NCBI GenBank assembly: GCA_903917565.1
Contig: CAIXBB010000045.1
Location: forward strand, 114,810 to 178,809
DNA: 64,000 bases
Direction of reading: 5' to 3'
Source: an uncultured cyanobacterium
GTDB taxonomy: Bacteria; Cyanobacteriota; Cyanobacteriia; PCC-6307; Cyanobiaceae
The notes below the pieces were generated by a model that saw only the letters and a program-made list of their open reading frames with translations, searched no databases and was not told the origin of the DNA. A program made the translations under genes and the position numbers. Of this stretch, positions 47,090 through 55,969 are shown one piece after another; positions within the stretch are counted from its first letter, which is position 1, and each line of letters starts with the position of its first letter.

Positions 47090-48517
47090 ATGGCGAAGGA
47101 ACGCTTCTTTCTTGAGCTCGAGCCCAGCGACGTGCAGATGAAGAGCTGGCCCCACGTGGTGATTGTGGGGGGAGGCTTCGCCGGCCTCAAAGCGGCCCAT
47201 CGTCTGGCCGGCAAGCCGGTTCGGGTGACGCTGGTGGATAAGCGCAATTTCAATCTTTTTCAGCCTCTGCTCTATCAGGTGGCCTCCGGTCTGGTGTCCG
47301 AGGCCGATGTGGCCACGCCGCTGCGAATGCTGCTGGCCAAGTCGGCCAATGTGCAGGTGTTGCTGGGGGAGGTGAGCGACCTCGACGCCGCCTCCAAGGA
47401 GGTGGTCTTCAATGATCGCCGCCTGCGTTACGACAGCCTGATCCTGGCCACCGGATCGGGGAGCACCTACTTCGGCCACGAGGAATGGCGCCAACTGGCG
47501 CCACCGATGAAGATCCTCGAGCACGCCGATGAGATCCGGCGGCGGCTGCTGACGGCTCTGGAGGAGGCCGAGCAGACCCCGGATCCCGAACGCTGCCGCT
47601 TCCTGCAGTCGGTGGTGGTGGTGGGAGGTGGCCCCTCCGGCTGCGAACTGGCTGGATCGATCAACGAGCTGATGCGCCACGCGGCCCGCCGTGACTTCCG
47701 CCAACTGGATCCCAAGCTCTGTCGCGTGCAGCTCGTGGACCCCGGCGACCGGTTGCTGCGGGCCATGGATCCGGCCCTGTCGGAGGCGGCCGCCGACTAT
47801 CTGCGCTCCCGCGGCGTCGAGCTGGTGCTTGGCGGCCGGGTGCAGAGCATCGAGGCGGGTCGCCTCACCGTGGCGTTCAAGGCGCCGGCGCCGGGAACCC
47901 CCAGCGAGCGGGTGCTGGAAGCGGCCACCATCTGCTGGAGTGCCGGGGTGCGGGCCTCCCATCTCGGCCAACTGCTGGCGGCCCGCACCGGTTGCACGGT
48001 CGATCGCGGCGGGCGGGTGGTGGTCGAGCCGGATTTCTCGATTGCCGGCCATCCGGAGATCCGGGTGGTGGGTGATCTCTGCTCCTATGCCCACACGATC
48101 GATGGCAAGCCTTTGCCGGGCATGGCCGGACCGGCGGTGCAGATGGGGGGCTGGGTGGCCCTGGATCTGCTGGCCCAGCTGGGCGGTCAGCGGCAGCCCA
48201 CCTTCCGCTGGTTCGATTTCGGCAGCATGGCGGTGATCGGTCCCCTCTGCGCCGTTGCCGACCTGCGGGGGCTGAAGGTCTCCGGGCCGCCCGGCTGGCT
48301 GCTCTGGGGCCTGGCCCACCTGGCGTTCATGCCCGCCAACGAGAACCGCCTCACCCTGCTGACCAAGTGGCTGTGGGTGATCGCCACCCAGCAGCGGGCC
48401 AGCCTGCTGATCACCGGCCGGACCGATCAGCACATGGGCGTGGAGGTGGGCCTGGAGCGGGCGGAACGGGCGGAGGATTCCGCTCCCGATGCCGCGGAGC
48501 AGCCGGCCGCGGCCTGA
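47090..48517 (+). CDS. Type II NAD(P)H:quinone oxidoreductase (NDH-2)
   Basis: A 475-residue single-subunit flavoprotein that passes electrons from NAD(P)H to quinone without pumping protons. The FAD site is VVIVGGGFAGLKAAHRL, followed by NLFQPLLYQVASG, ILATGSGSTYFGH, the NADH site VVVVGGGPSGCELAGSI and the C-terminal VVGDLCSY flavin segment. A C-terminal amphipathic part should bind the membrane. The ATG at 47090 is preferred over the open frame upstream. A TAGTCT hexamer about 20 bases upstream could be a -10 box. It is divergent from the alternative oxidase operon. Confidence 0.95.
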   Translation: MAKERFFLELEPSDVQMKSWPHVVIVGGGFAGLKAAHRLAGKPVRVTLVDKRNFNLFQPLLYQVASGLVSEADVATPLRMLLAKSANVQVLLGEVSDLDAASKEVVFNDRRLRYDSLILATGSGSTYFGHEEWRQLAPPMKILEHADEIRRRLLTALEEAEQTPDPERCRFLQSVVVVGGGPSGCELAGSINELMRHAARRDFRQLDPKLCRVQLVDPGDRLLRAMDPALSEAAADYLRSRGVELVLGGRVQSIEAGRLTVAFKAPAPGTPSERVLEAATICWSAGVRASHLGQLLAARTGCTVDRGGRVVVEPDFSIAGHPEIRVVGDLCSYAHTIDGKPLPGMAGPAVQMGGWVALDLLAQLGGQRQPTFRWFDFGSMAVIGPLCAVADLRGLKVSGPPGWLLWGLAHLAFMPANENRLTLLTKWLWVIATQQRASLLITGRTDQHMGVEVGLERAERAEDSAPDAAEQPAAA

Positions 48518-48560
48518 ACCTCCGGCCCCTGCGCCGCCCGCCGGCCTGCGGGCCCCTGGC

Positions 48561-49367
48561 TCAGAGGCCGGGGCTGCTGTGCATCAGGCCCCCATCGGCG
48601 AAGATCGTGGTGGCGGTGATGTAGCTGGCGGCGTCGCTGGCGAGGAAGCCCACCACCTTGGCGATCTCCTCCGGCTGGGCCATCCGACCCATCGGGATGG
48701 CGGCGTTGAGCTTGGCCAGCAGCTCGGGGTTGTTCATGGTGGAGTCGTTGATTGGCGTGGCCACGGCGCCGGGGCCGACATTGACGATCGTGATGCCGTG
48801 GGGCGCCAGCTCGAGGGCCGCGGTGCGGGTGAGCATGCGCACGCCGCCCTTGGCGCAGCAGTAGGGGGTGTTGTCGGGCATCGGCCAGTCTTCGTGCACC
48901 GAGGAGATGTTGATGATGCGGCCGCCGCCCCCCTGGGCAATCATCTGCTTGGCGGCGAACTGGGTGGCGAAGAAGACGCCCCGCAGGTTGACATCCAGCA
49001 CCTTGTCGAAGTTGTCCGGGGTGGTGGTGAGAATCGAAGTGCGGGTTTCGATGCCGGCGTTGTTGACCATCACATCGAGACGGCCGTACTTCGCGATGGT
49101 GGCATCCACCAGGCGCTGCAGGTCATCGAGCTTGCCGACATCGGCCTGAACGCCGAAGCTGCTGCCGCCATAGGCGCCGATTTCGCGCTCCAGTTCCTCG
49201 GTGGCCTCGGGATGGGAGCGGTAATCGATCACCACCTTGGCGCCGAGTTCAGCCAGATATTCGACAATGGATTTACCGATACCGCTATTGCCACCAGTGA
49301 CGATGGCGACCTTGCCTTGCAGCAGGGTGGAAAGGGCCTTGCCGGCCAGGGGGTTGGAGTTGCTCAT
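48561..49367 (-). CDS. Short-chain dehydrogenase, glucose 1-dehydrogenase-like
   Basis: A 268-residue classical SDR. The cofactor motif is TGGNSGIG, the structural motif is NNAG, the catalytic residues are Ser in INISSVHED and Tyr/Lys in YCCAKGG, and the C-terminus ends FADGGLMHSSPGL. The combination SSVHE and YCCAKGG is characteristic of glucose 1-dehydrogenases of the Bacillus type, although many such proteins act on other polyols. It is convergent with the NDH-2 gene. Confidence 0.92.
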   Translation of the reverse strand: MSNSNPLAGKALSTLLQGKVAIVTGGNSGIGKSIVEYLAELGAKVVIDYRSHPEATEELEREIGAYGGSSFGVQADVGKLDDLQRLVDATIAKYGRLDVMVNNAGIETRTSILTTTPDNFDKVLDVNLRGVFFATQFAAKQMIAQGGGGRIINISSVHEDWPMPDNTPYCCAKGGVRMLTRTAALELAPHGITIVNVGPGAVATPINDSTMNNPELLAKLNAAIPMGRMAQPEEIAKVVGFLASDAASYITATTIFADGGLMHSSPGL

Positions 49368-49617
49368 CGGGTGGGGTTAGGAGTGGGGTGTGGGGATTTT
49401 TCATGGGCACTCTAGAGACAACCGCTGCCCAGGCCCGGGGGAGTTGATGTTGTCAGCAACTGAAAACTCACCACCAGGATGCAGTGCCCAGGGCGGCGCC
49501 GTTTCCCCCATCGGTGATCATTTCGCCTTACCAGGTTTTCCATCCTTGGGCAAAGCATCATGGGCCGTCACCCCTCAAGGCCTCTAGTCTGTTGCAGAAC
49601 CGAGTGGAACCAGTCCG

Positions 49618-50577
49618 ATGGACGGCGATGCTTCGCAGGGGCCGGGCAGGAACAGGACTGGGCAGGTCAGTCCTTCGGTGGCCAGGGGAGCGGCCCTGCT
49701 GGTGGCAGCCTTCCTGGCCAACACATTCCAGAGCGCTTTCGCGCGGGCTGTGGGCGCCGCCATGGACGCGTTGATGTTCACCTGGCTGACGTTCGTTCTG
49801 GCGTTGATCCTGCTGATTCCCTTGTTGGCCGTGCGCTGTGGCCGCGATCTGCCCACCCGTGTGCTGCCGCTGCATCTTCTTCGTGGCGGCATGGGCATGG
49901 GAGGTTTTCTTCTGTTCATGTCGGCAGCGAAGCTGGTGAATCTTGTCAATGCCAACGTCCTGCTGAATACAACGCCCTTGTTCATCCCATTGCTGGCCTG
50001 GCTGTTCCTCAGGCAACGAATTCCCCCCGGCCTCTGGAAGGCCTTGGCGGTGGGATTTGCCGGGATGGTGATTGTCGTTCAGCCTAATGCCAGTATTCTC
50101 GACAAGCCCGGTGACCTTCTTGGACTGGCAGCAGGATTCGTCTGCGCCATTGAGTTTCTGGCGGTGAAAGCCCTGGACAGGAGCGAGTCAGCATTGACGC
50201 AGCTTTTCTTTTTCCTGACCATCGGCAGCCTGGTCGCCAGCCTGATGATGGTTGGGCATTTTCACAGCATCACGCTTGACCAGTTCCTGTTGGTGCTGGC
50301 CTCGGCCCTCTGCCTGCTCAGCTTCCAGTTTTTGCTGATCCGCTCCTACAGCTATGCAGACCCAAGTTCGATCGGGGCTTTTCAGTATTCCTCGGTGATC
50401 TTCGCCGGGTTGATTGGCTGGATCTGGTTTGCTCAGATCCCGAATGCCGGCGTGGTGGTGGGGACCGTGCTGATCTGCATTGGTGGGGTGCTCAGCCTGG
50501 TCTGGCAGAACCCGCCCCCACCGACCCCCGGGGTGGAATCCTCGACTGGCAACAACCCTGTGACTGTCCATCGGTGA
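49618..50577 (+). CDS. EamA/DMT-superfamily transporter
   Basis: A 319-residue permease with about ten hydrophobic spans arranged as two five-helix EamA halves (about 20-155 and 165-300). The conserved NANVLLNTTPLFIPLLAWLFL segment ends the first half, and PSSIGAFQYSSVIFAGLIGWIWF lies in the second half. DMT carriers export small metabolites such as amino acids or sugars; the substrate is not predictable. Base composition is somewhat lower in GC than neighbours. The stop overlaps the next ATG by one base. Confidence 0.92.
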   Translation: MDGDASQGPGRNRTGQVSPSVARGAALLVAAFLANTFQSAFARAVGAAMDALMFTWLTFVLALILLIPLLAVRCGRDLPTRVLPLHLLRGGMGMGGFLLFMSAAKLVNLVNANVLLNTTPLFIPLLAWLFLRQRIPPGLWKALAVGFAGMVIVVQPNASILDKPGDLLGLAAGFVCAIEFLAVKALDRSESALTQLFFFLTIGSLVASLMMVGHFHSITLDQFLLVLASALCLLSFQFLLIRSYSYADPSSIGAFQYSSVIFAGLIGWIWFAQIPNAGVVVGTVLICIGGVLSLVWQNPPPPTPGVESSTGNNPVTVHR

Positions 50578-51551
50578 TGACACTTCCCCACATCGACAGC
50601 ATCGGTTTCACCACGGCCGATGCCGAGGCCACCGCCCCCTTTTTCGAGGCCTGCCTGGGTTTTCAGCGCCTGGGGGAGGCCAGGGTGCTGGAAGGCGGCG
50701 CCTATGCGGAGCTGGTGGGCCTGCCCGGAGCCCGCCTCAAGCTGCTGCGGCTGGGGATCGGCTCGGAGGTGCTGGAGCTCACCGAGGTGCTTGCGCCGGG
50801 CCCCGGCAGCCGTCCTGGACGGCCGATCCCGGCCGATTCCCGCAGCAACGACCGCTGGTTCCAGCACAGCTGCCTGGTGGTGAACAGCATGGAGGCCGCC
50901 TTGGCGTTGCTGCAGCCGGCCCTCGGGGCCGGTCGGGTCACGCCGATCTCCACGGCGCCCCAGCGGCTGCCGGACTGGAACACGGACGCCGCCGGCATCG
51001 TGGCCTACAAGTTCCGCGATCCGGAAGGCCATCCGCTGGAGCTGCTGCAGTTCCCGCCGGACAAGGGGGAGGCCCGCTGGCACGTCGAGGCGCCCGGTCC
51101 GCTGCTGGGCATCGACCACAGCGCCATCGGCATCGCCGACACCGCCACCAGCTGCCGTTTCTACCGCGAGCTCCTGGGCCTGAGCGCGGGTGGGGATGGC
51201 GTCAACAGTGGCCCGGAACAGGATGGGCTCGATGGTCTGGCGGGAACCCGGGTGCACATCACCGGCCACCGCGGCCCCAGCGGCGCCGGGGTCGAGTGCC
51301 TCGACTACCGCGAGCCCAGCGGTGGCCGGCCGATGCCCGCCGATCAGGGCCCCCAGGACCTGGCCCACTGGCAGCTGCGCCTGCGGGTGGCGGATCTGGA
51401 GGCGATCGCTGATCGGGCCGAGGCCCTGGGCGGGCGTCTGATCTCCGCGGGGATCGTGGCGCTGGGGGAGCAGGCCGAGTGGATCGGGGCTAGGCGGGCC
51501 CTGCAGCTGGCGGATCCGGATGGCCATCGGTTGCAGCTGCTGCAGGGCTGA
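50577..51551 (+). CDS. Double VOC (glyoxalase/bleomycin-resistance) domain protein
   Basis: A 324-residue protein with two VOC domains. Domain 1 (about 5-160) begins HIDSIGFTTADAEATAPFFE and ends DPEGHPLELLQF. Domain 2 (about 178-324) begins GIDHSAIGIADTATSCRFYRELLG and ends DPDGHRLQLLQG. His and Glu residues at the usual metal-binding positions are present. Such proteins are dioxygenases, isomerases or metal-binding resistance factors; this one cannot be narrowed. It starts at the EamA stop codon. Its last 62 bases overlap the convergent glgX gene. Confidence 0.9.
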   Translation: MTLPHIDSIGFTTADAEATAPFFEACLGFQRLGEARVLEGGAYAELVGLPGARLKLLRLGIGSEVLELTEVLAPGPGSRPGRPIPADSRSNDRWFQHSCLVVNSMEAALALLQPALGAGRVTPISTAPQRLPDWNTDAAGIVAYKFRDPEGHPLELLQFPPDKGEARWHVEAPGPLLGIDHSAIGIADTATSCRFYRELLGLSAGGDGVNSGPEQDGLDGLAGTRVHITGHRGPSGAGVECLDYREPSGGRPMPADQGPQDLAHWQLRLRVADLEAIADRAEALGGRLISAGIVALGEQAEWIGARRALQLADPDGHRLQLLQG

Positions 51552-53619
51552 GCCCCACGATCAGCACCACGATCGAGCGGGGCTCCAGCATGTAGGTGTC
51601 CCCCTCAAGGGCCGGGGCCTGGCTCCAGGGCACCACGTCCTCCGGGCTGGCACGGGCGGTATCGATCCAGCGGCGCCACGACCCCTGGCCGCCATCGGCG
51701 GGGGGCAGCCGGAACCGCAGCGGTTCCCACCAGGCGTTGACCATGGCGTGCCAGCGGAACCGGTGGCCGATGCTGGTGATCGTCACGGCGAACGCATGGG
51801 AGCTGTCGCTCCAGTCGGGCTGGTTCGGTTGGACCCCATGCCAGCTCACCTGATGGCGTTGCACCAGCTCGCTGAGGCTGAGGCTGCGGGCATTGACCAC
51901 CACATCACGGCGCTGGCGGTAGGCCACCAGCTCCCGCACGAAGCGATGCAGGTCGGCGTTGCGCTCCAACAGTGACCAGTCGAGCCAGCTGATGGGGTTG
52001 TCCTGGGCGTAGGCGTTGTTGTTGCCCAGCTGGCTGCGGCCCAGCTCGTCCCCCATGGCCAGCATCGGCGTCCCTGTCGCCAGCAGCAGCAGGGTCAACA
52101 GGTTGCGGCTCTGCCGGGAGCGCAGAGCCAGGACACCGGCGTCCTGGGTGGGTCCCTCGATGCCGCAGTTCCAGCTGGTGTTGTCGTCGCTGCCGTCGCG
52201 GTTGTCTTCGCCGTTGGCCTCGTTGTGTTTGCTGTTGTAGCTGACCAGGTCAGCCAGGGTGAAGCCGTCGTGGCAGGTGATGAAGTTGACGCTGGCCTCG
52301 GCTTCACGCTGCTTGTGGCCGTAGATGTCGGGACTGCCGATCAGCCGCTGGCCGACACTGGCCGCCAGGCCGCCATCCCCTTTGATGAAGCGGCGTACGT
52401 CGTCGCGGAAGCGTCCGTTCCACTCCTGCCAGTTGTCGCCGATGAAACTGCCCACCTGGTAGAGGCCAGCGGCGTCCCAGGCCTCGGCGATCAGCTTGGT
52501 CCCCGCCAGCACCGGATCGGTGTCGATGTCCCAGAGGATCGGTGAGAGGGGGGTGGGCTGGCCGGTCTGGTCCCGGTCCAGCACCGAGGCCAGATCGAAG
52601 CGGAAGCCATCCACATGCAGATGCTGTACCCAGTGGCGCAGGCTGTGGTGGATCAGGCGCCGCACCACCGGGTGGTTGGCGTTGAAGGTGTTGCCGCAGC
52701 CGGTGTCGTCGATGTAGGCGCCAGCGCCGTTCTGGAGGTAGTAGTCGCCGTCCGCCAGCCCCCGGAAGCAGAAGCAAGGCCCCTCGGCGTCGCCTTCGGC
52801 GGTGTGGTTGAAGACCACATCGAGGATCACCTCGATGCCGGCGCGGTGCAGCGCCTTGACCAGGTCGCGGAACTCATCGATCACCGCCAGCGGATCGCTG
52901 CTGCAGCCATAGCCAGGGTGGGGCGCGAAGAAGGAGATCGGCTGGTAGCCCCAGTAATTGCGGTGGCCGCTGGGGGCCGCCAGGGGATCGAAGGCGAACA
53001 CCGGCAGCAGTTCCACCGCCGTGACGCCCAGATCCCGGAGGTAGGGGATCTTGCTGATCAGGCCCCGGTAGGTGCCGGCCTGCTCCGGCGGCAGGCCGGC
53101 ACTGGGGTGGGCTGTGAAACCGCGCACGTGCAGCTCGTAGATCACCGTCTCGCGCGAGGGCCGGTGCAGGGGTCGATCCCCCTGCCAGTCGTAGGCGAGC
53201 GGATCGGCCACCACGCTCTTCATGGCGGTGCCCCAGTCGCCTGCGCTGCTGCGGCCGGGGGCGCGGCCATAGCCCGGCGGCATCGCCAGGGCCAGCCCAT
53301 GGGGATCGAGCAGCAGGTTGGCCGGATCGAACCGCAACCCCAGAGCCGGCTGGCAGGGCCCCTCCACCCGCCAGCCATAGAGCTGGCCGGGCCCGATCCC
53401 CTCAAGCCGGCAGTGCCAGTAGTCGCCGGTGCGGTGCCGGCCGGGATCGAGGGCGACGCGATGGTTCGGCACGGCGTCATCGACGCGCGCGAACAGGCAC
53501 AGCTCCACCGCCGTCGCCCGCCGGGCATAGAGGCTGAAATTGACACCACCATCGCTGAGCGAGGCGCCCAGGGGGGCACTGCTGCCTGGGGACGCCAGGG
53601 TCGCCGTGCTGGAGGTCAT
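51490..53619 (-). CDS. glgX: Glycogen debranching enzyme GlgX (isoamylase type, GH13)
   Basis: A 709-residue enzyme that hydrolyses alpha-1,6 branches of glycogen or limit dextrin. An N-terminal CBM48 domain (GASLSDGGVNFSLYARRATAVELCLF) precedes the GH13 barrel. The catalytic residues are Asp in DGFRFDLASVL, Glu in IAEAWDAAG and Asp in TCHDGFTLADL. WGYQPISFFAPHPGY is the usual isoamylase segment. The ATG at 53619 gives the standard start; more upstream frame is uncovered by homology. It overlaps the VOC gene at its 3' end. Confidence 0.96.
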   Translation of the reverse strand: MTSSTATLASPGSSAPLGASLSDGGVNFSLYARRATAVELCLFARVDDAVPNHRVALDPGRHRTGDYWHCRLEGIGPGQLYGWRVEGPCQPALGLRFDPANLLLDPHGLALAMPPGYGRAPGRSSAGDWGTAMKSVVADPLAYDWQGDRPLHRPSRETVIYELHVRGFTAHPSAGLPPEQAGTYRGLISKIPYLRDLGVTAVELLPVFAFDPLAAPSGHRNYWGYQPISFFAPHPGYGCSSDPLAVIDEFRDLVKALHRAGIEVILDVVFNHTAEGDAEGPCFCFRGLADGDYYLQNGAGAYIDDTGCGNTFNANHPVVRRLIHHSLRHWVQHLHVDGFRFDLASVLDRDQTGQPTPLSPILWDIDTDPVLAGTKLIAEAWDAAGLYQVGSFIGDNWQEWNGRFRDDVRRFIKGDGGLAASVGQRLIGSPDIYGHKQREAEASVNFITCHDGFTLADLVSYNSKHNEANGEDNRDGSDDNTSWNCGIEGPTQDAGVLALRSRQSRNLLTLLLLATGTPMLAMGDELGRSQLGNNNAYAQDNPISWLDWSLLERNADLHRFVRELVAYRQRRDVVVNARSLSLSELVQRHQVSWHGVQPNQPDWSDSSHAFAVTITSIGHRFRWHAMVNAWWEPLRFRLPPADGGQGSWRRWIDTARASPEDVVPWSQAPALEGDTYMLEPRSIVVLIVGLSPAAAATDGHPDPPAAGPA

Positions 53620-53755
53620 GGGGTTGGCAGGGGAGAGGTGGAAGAAGCCCCTGCTTCGAATGATGGCCAGGGGAGGCGATTTCGCCCTGCCACAGCGCCG
53701 ACCGCCGACCCTGCTTACGTTGGGCCGGCAAGCCCTTCCACTGCTTCGCTCACCG

Positions 53756-54250
53756 ATGGATCTCGAGATCGTCACGTTGCTCGTGCCCGTGGGCCCCTCC
53801 ATGGCGGCGGGCGTGGGCCTGCTGGTGCTGCGGCTGTTCGTGGGGGTGGCCTTCATCCGCCATGGCTGGCCGAAGCTGCGCAACCTCAAGACGTGGTCCA
53901 CGGCGATGAAGACGCCTGAATGGCTCTGTTTTCTGTCGGCGGCCTCGATGTGGGGCGCCGGCATCGCCCTGATCCCGGGGCTGCTCACCCCCCTGGCGGC
54001 CCTGGCGATCCTGGTGTCGATGGGCTACGCGATGGTGCTGGAACTGGGCTCCGGTACCCCCTTCATCGCCCCCGATCCCTACCAGATCCCCGAGGGGGAC
54101 TACGCCGGACCGATGGGCGTCGGTGAACCGCCCAGCTGGGAGAAGGCGGCCATGTATGTGGTGATGTGCCTGGTGCTGATCACCGCCGGCGGCGGTCTCT
54201 TTTCCCTCGATGATCTGCTGATCGCCGACCTCCTGCGCGCGATCCCCTGA
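53756..54250 (+). CDS. DoxX-family membrane protein
   Basis: A 164-residue protein with four membrane spans and the DoxX features VLRLFVGVAFIRHGWPKLRNL in the first span and MKTPEWLCFLSAASMWGAG in the second. A hydrophilic loop (about 103-128) contains several prolines and acidic residues. The family includes the small subunit of an archaeal thiosulfate:quinone oxidoreductase and many redox-stress proteins; the role here is unknown. It is divergent from glgX and convergent with the ABC protein gene. Confidence 0.88.
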   Translation: MDLEIVTLLVPVGPSMAAGVGLLVLRLFVGVAFIRHGWPKLRNLKTWSTAMKTPEWLCFLSAASMWGAGIALIPGLLTPLAALAILVSMGYAMVLELGSGTPFIAPDPYQIPEGDYAGPMGVGEPPSWEKAAMYVVMCLVLITAGGGLFSLDDLLIADLLRAIP

Positions 54251-54261
54251 GCGGGGGGGAA

Positions 54262-55872
54262 TCAGGGCAGGGCGGGCAGGCGCGGGCAGGCCTCCACCAG
54301 GGTGCGGGTGATGGCGGCCTGGGGATGGGCCAGCAGCTCGGCACCGGCTCCCTGCTCCACGACGCGGCCGCCGTCGAGCACGAGGATGCGGTGGCAGAAA
54401 CCACCGGCCACCGAGAGGTCGTGGGTGATGAACAACAGGCCCAGGCCCAGCTCGTTCTGCAGGCGCCGCAGCAGGGCCAGCACCTCGGCCTGCACCTCGG
54501 CGTCCAGCATGCTGACGCTCTCGTCGCAGAGCAGCACCTGGGGTCCCAGGATCAGGGCGCGGGCAATGGCCACCCGCTGTTGCTGACCGCCCGAGAGCTG
54601 GCGGGGCAGCCGGTTGTCGAAGGACTCGGGCGGATCCAGCCCCACCAGGGCCAGCTGCTGCCGGGCGCGGTGACGGGCCTCCGCTCGGGTGGCCAGCCCA
54701 TGGATCAGCAGGGGGTCGGCCACCGCTTCCCCCACCGTCATCTGGGGGTTGAGGCAGGCCAGGGGGTCCTGGAACACCATCTGCAGGCGGCGCCGGGCCC
54801 GCCGCAGGGGGCGGCCGCCCAGCTGGCGCAGGTCGACACCCTGGAGCCGCACCGCCCCGCCCCGCACCGGCGCCAGCCCCATCAGGGCGCGGCAGAGGCT
54901 GCTCTTGCCGCAGCCGGAAGCCCCCACCACGCCGATGGTCTCGCCTTCGTGCAGCGTCAGGCTGATCCCGTCGACCGCCTTGATCCAGCGCGGCTGCCAG
55001 GGCAGGGAGGGCAGGGGATGCCAGCTGCGCAGCTCCTCCACGTCCAGCAGCACCGGTGCGGCGGCGGGGGCCTCGCTGTGGCCGCCCTCCCGCCGCCGGG
55101 CGGCCCCCACCAGCCGCTGGGCCAGCGGGGAACCGGGCGCCGTGAGCAGCTGGCGGCTGGGGGCCTCCTCCACCAGATGCCCCTGATCGAGCACGGCGAT
55201 GCGATCGCACCAGCGGCCGGCCATGGCCAGGTCGTGGCTGATCAGCAGGAGGGCGCTGCCGGTTTCAGTGCAGAGATCACTGAGCTGGGCCATCACCTGA
55301 GCGGCCACGGCCACGTCGAGGCTGGTGGTGGGTTCATCGGCGATCACCAGGGGGGGGTGGAGGGCCAGGGCCAAGGCGATGGCCAGGCGCTGGCGCATGC
55401 CACCGCTGAATTCGTGCGGGAAGCTGCCGTAGCGCTCCGGGGCGATGCCCACCCGGGCCAGCAGCTCCCGGGCCCGCTGGCGGCCCCCGCCGCGGTGGGC
55501 GTCGAGGGTGTCACGCAGGTGCTCGCCGATGGTGAGCAGGGGGTTGAGCCTGGTCATCGGGTCCTGGAACACCAGGCCCACCGCCTCGCCCCGCAACCTG
55601 CGCAGGGCGGCGCGCCTGAGCTGGCGGGGGTCCTGGCCCGTCAGCAGCAGCTCCCCCTCGCAGACGCTGCCGGGGGGCAGCAACTGCAGCACGGCCCGGG
55701 CCACGGTGCTCTTGCCGCAGCCCGAGGGGCCCACCAGGGCCAGGCGCTCGCCGGCCGACAGGGTCAGGTTGAGGCCGTCGAGGGTGGGCCGCTCACTGCC
55801 GGGGTAGCGCACCTGCAGAGCGCCGATCCGCAGCACCGGCGCCGGTGGAATGGACGGGGCTCTCAGGGCCAT
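54262..55872 (-). CDS. ABC transporter ATP-binding protein with two fused ATPase domains
   Basis: A 536-residue protein of the oligopeptide/dipeptide type (YejF/GsiA-like). Domain 1 has Walker [10 protein letters not shown] at 48-56, signature FSGGMRQRL and Walker B LVIADEPT. Domain 2 has Walker [10 protein letters not shown] near 315-323, signature LSGGQQQRV and Walker B VLLCDESV. Both ends carry the C-terminal zone typical of peptide and nickel importers. No permease or binding protein gene lies nearby, so its partners must be encoded elsewhere. The bifunctional Rel gene is divergent 97 bases away. Confidence 0.95.
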   Translation of the reverse strand: MALRAPSIPPAPVLRIGALQVRYPGSERPTLDGLNLTLSAGERLALVGPSGCGKSTVARAVLQLLPPGSVCEGELLLTGQDPRQLRRAALRRLRGEAVGLVFQDPMTRLNPLLTIGEHLRDTLDAHRGGGRQRARELLARVGIAPERYGSFPHEFSGGMRQRLAIALALALHPPLVIADEPTTSLDVAVAAQVMAQLSDLCTETGSALLLISHDLAMAGRWCDRIAVLDQGHLVEEAPSRQLLTAPGSPLAQRLVGAARRREGGHSEAPAAAPVLLDVEELRSWHPLPSLPWQPRWIKAVDGISLTLHEGETIGVVGASGCGKSSLCRALMGLAPVRGGAVRLQGVDLRQLGGRPLRRARRRLQMVFQDPLACLNPQMTVGEAVADPLLIHGLATRAEARHRARQQLALVGLDPPESFDNRLPRQLSGGQQQRVAIARALILGPQVLLCDESVSMLDAEVQAEVLALLRRLQNELGLGLLFITHDLSVAGGFCHRILVLDGGRVVEQGAGAELLAHPQAAITRTLVEACPRLPALP

Positions 55873-55969
55873 GGACGGGGCGATCGGTGCCCAGTCTGGA
55901 TGGCCGAATGCGCAAATCTCCTGGTTCGTGACGATTGCCCCATACCATGGGGGGACCCTGAAGGGTGTG

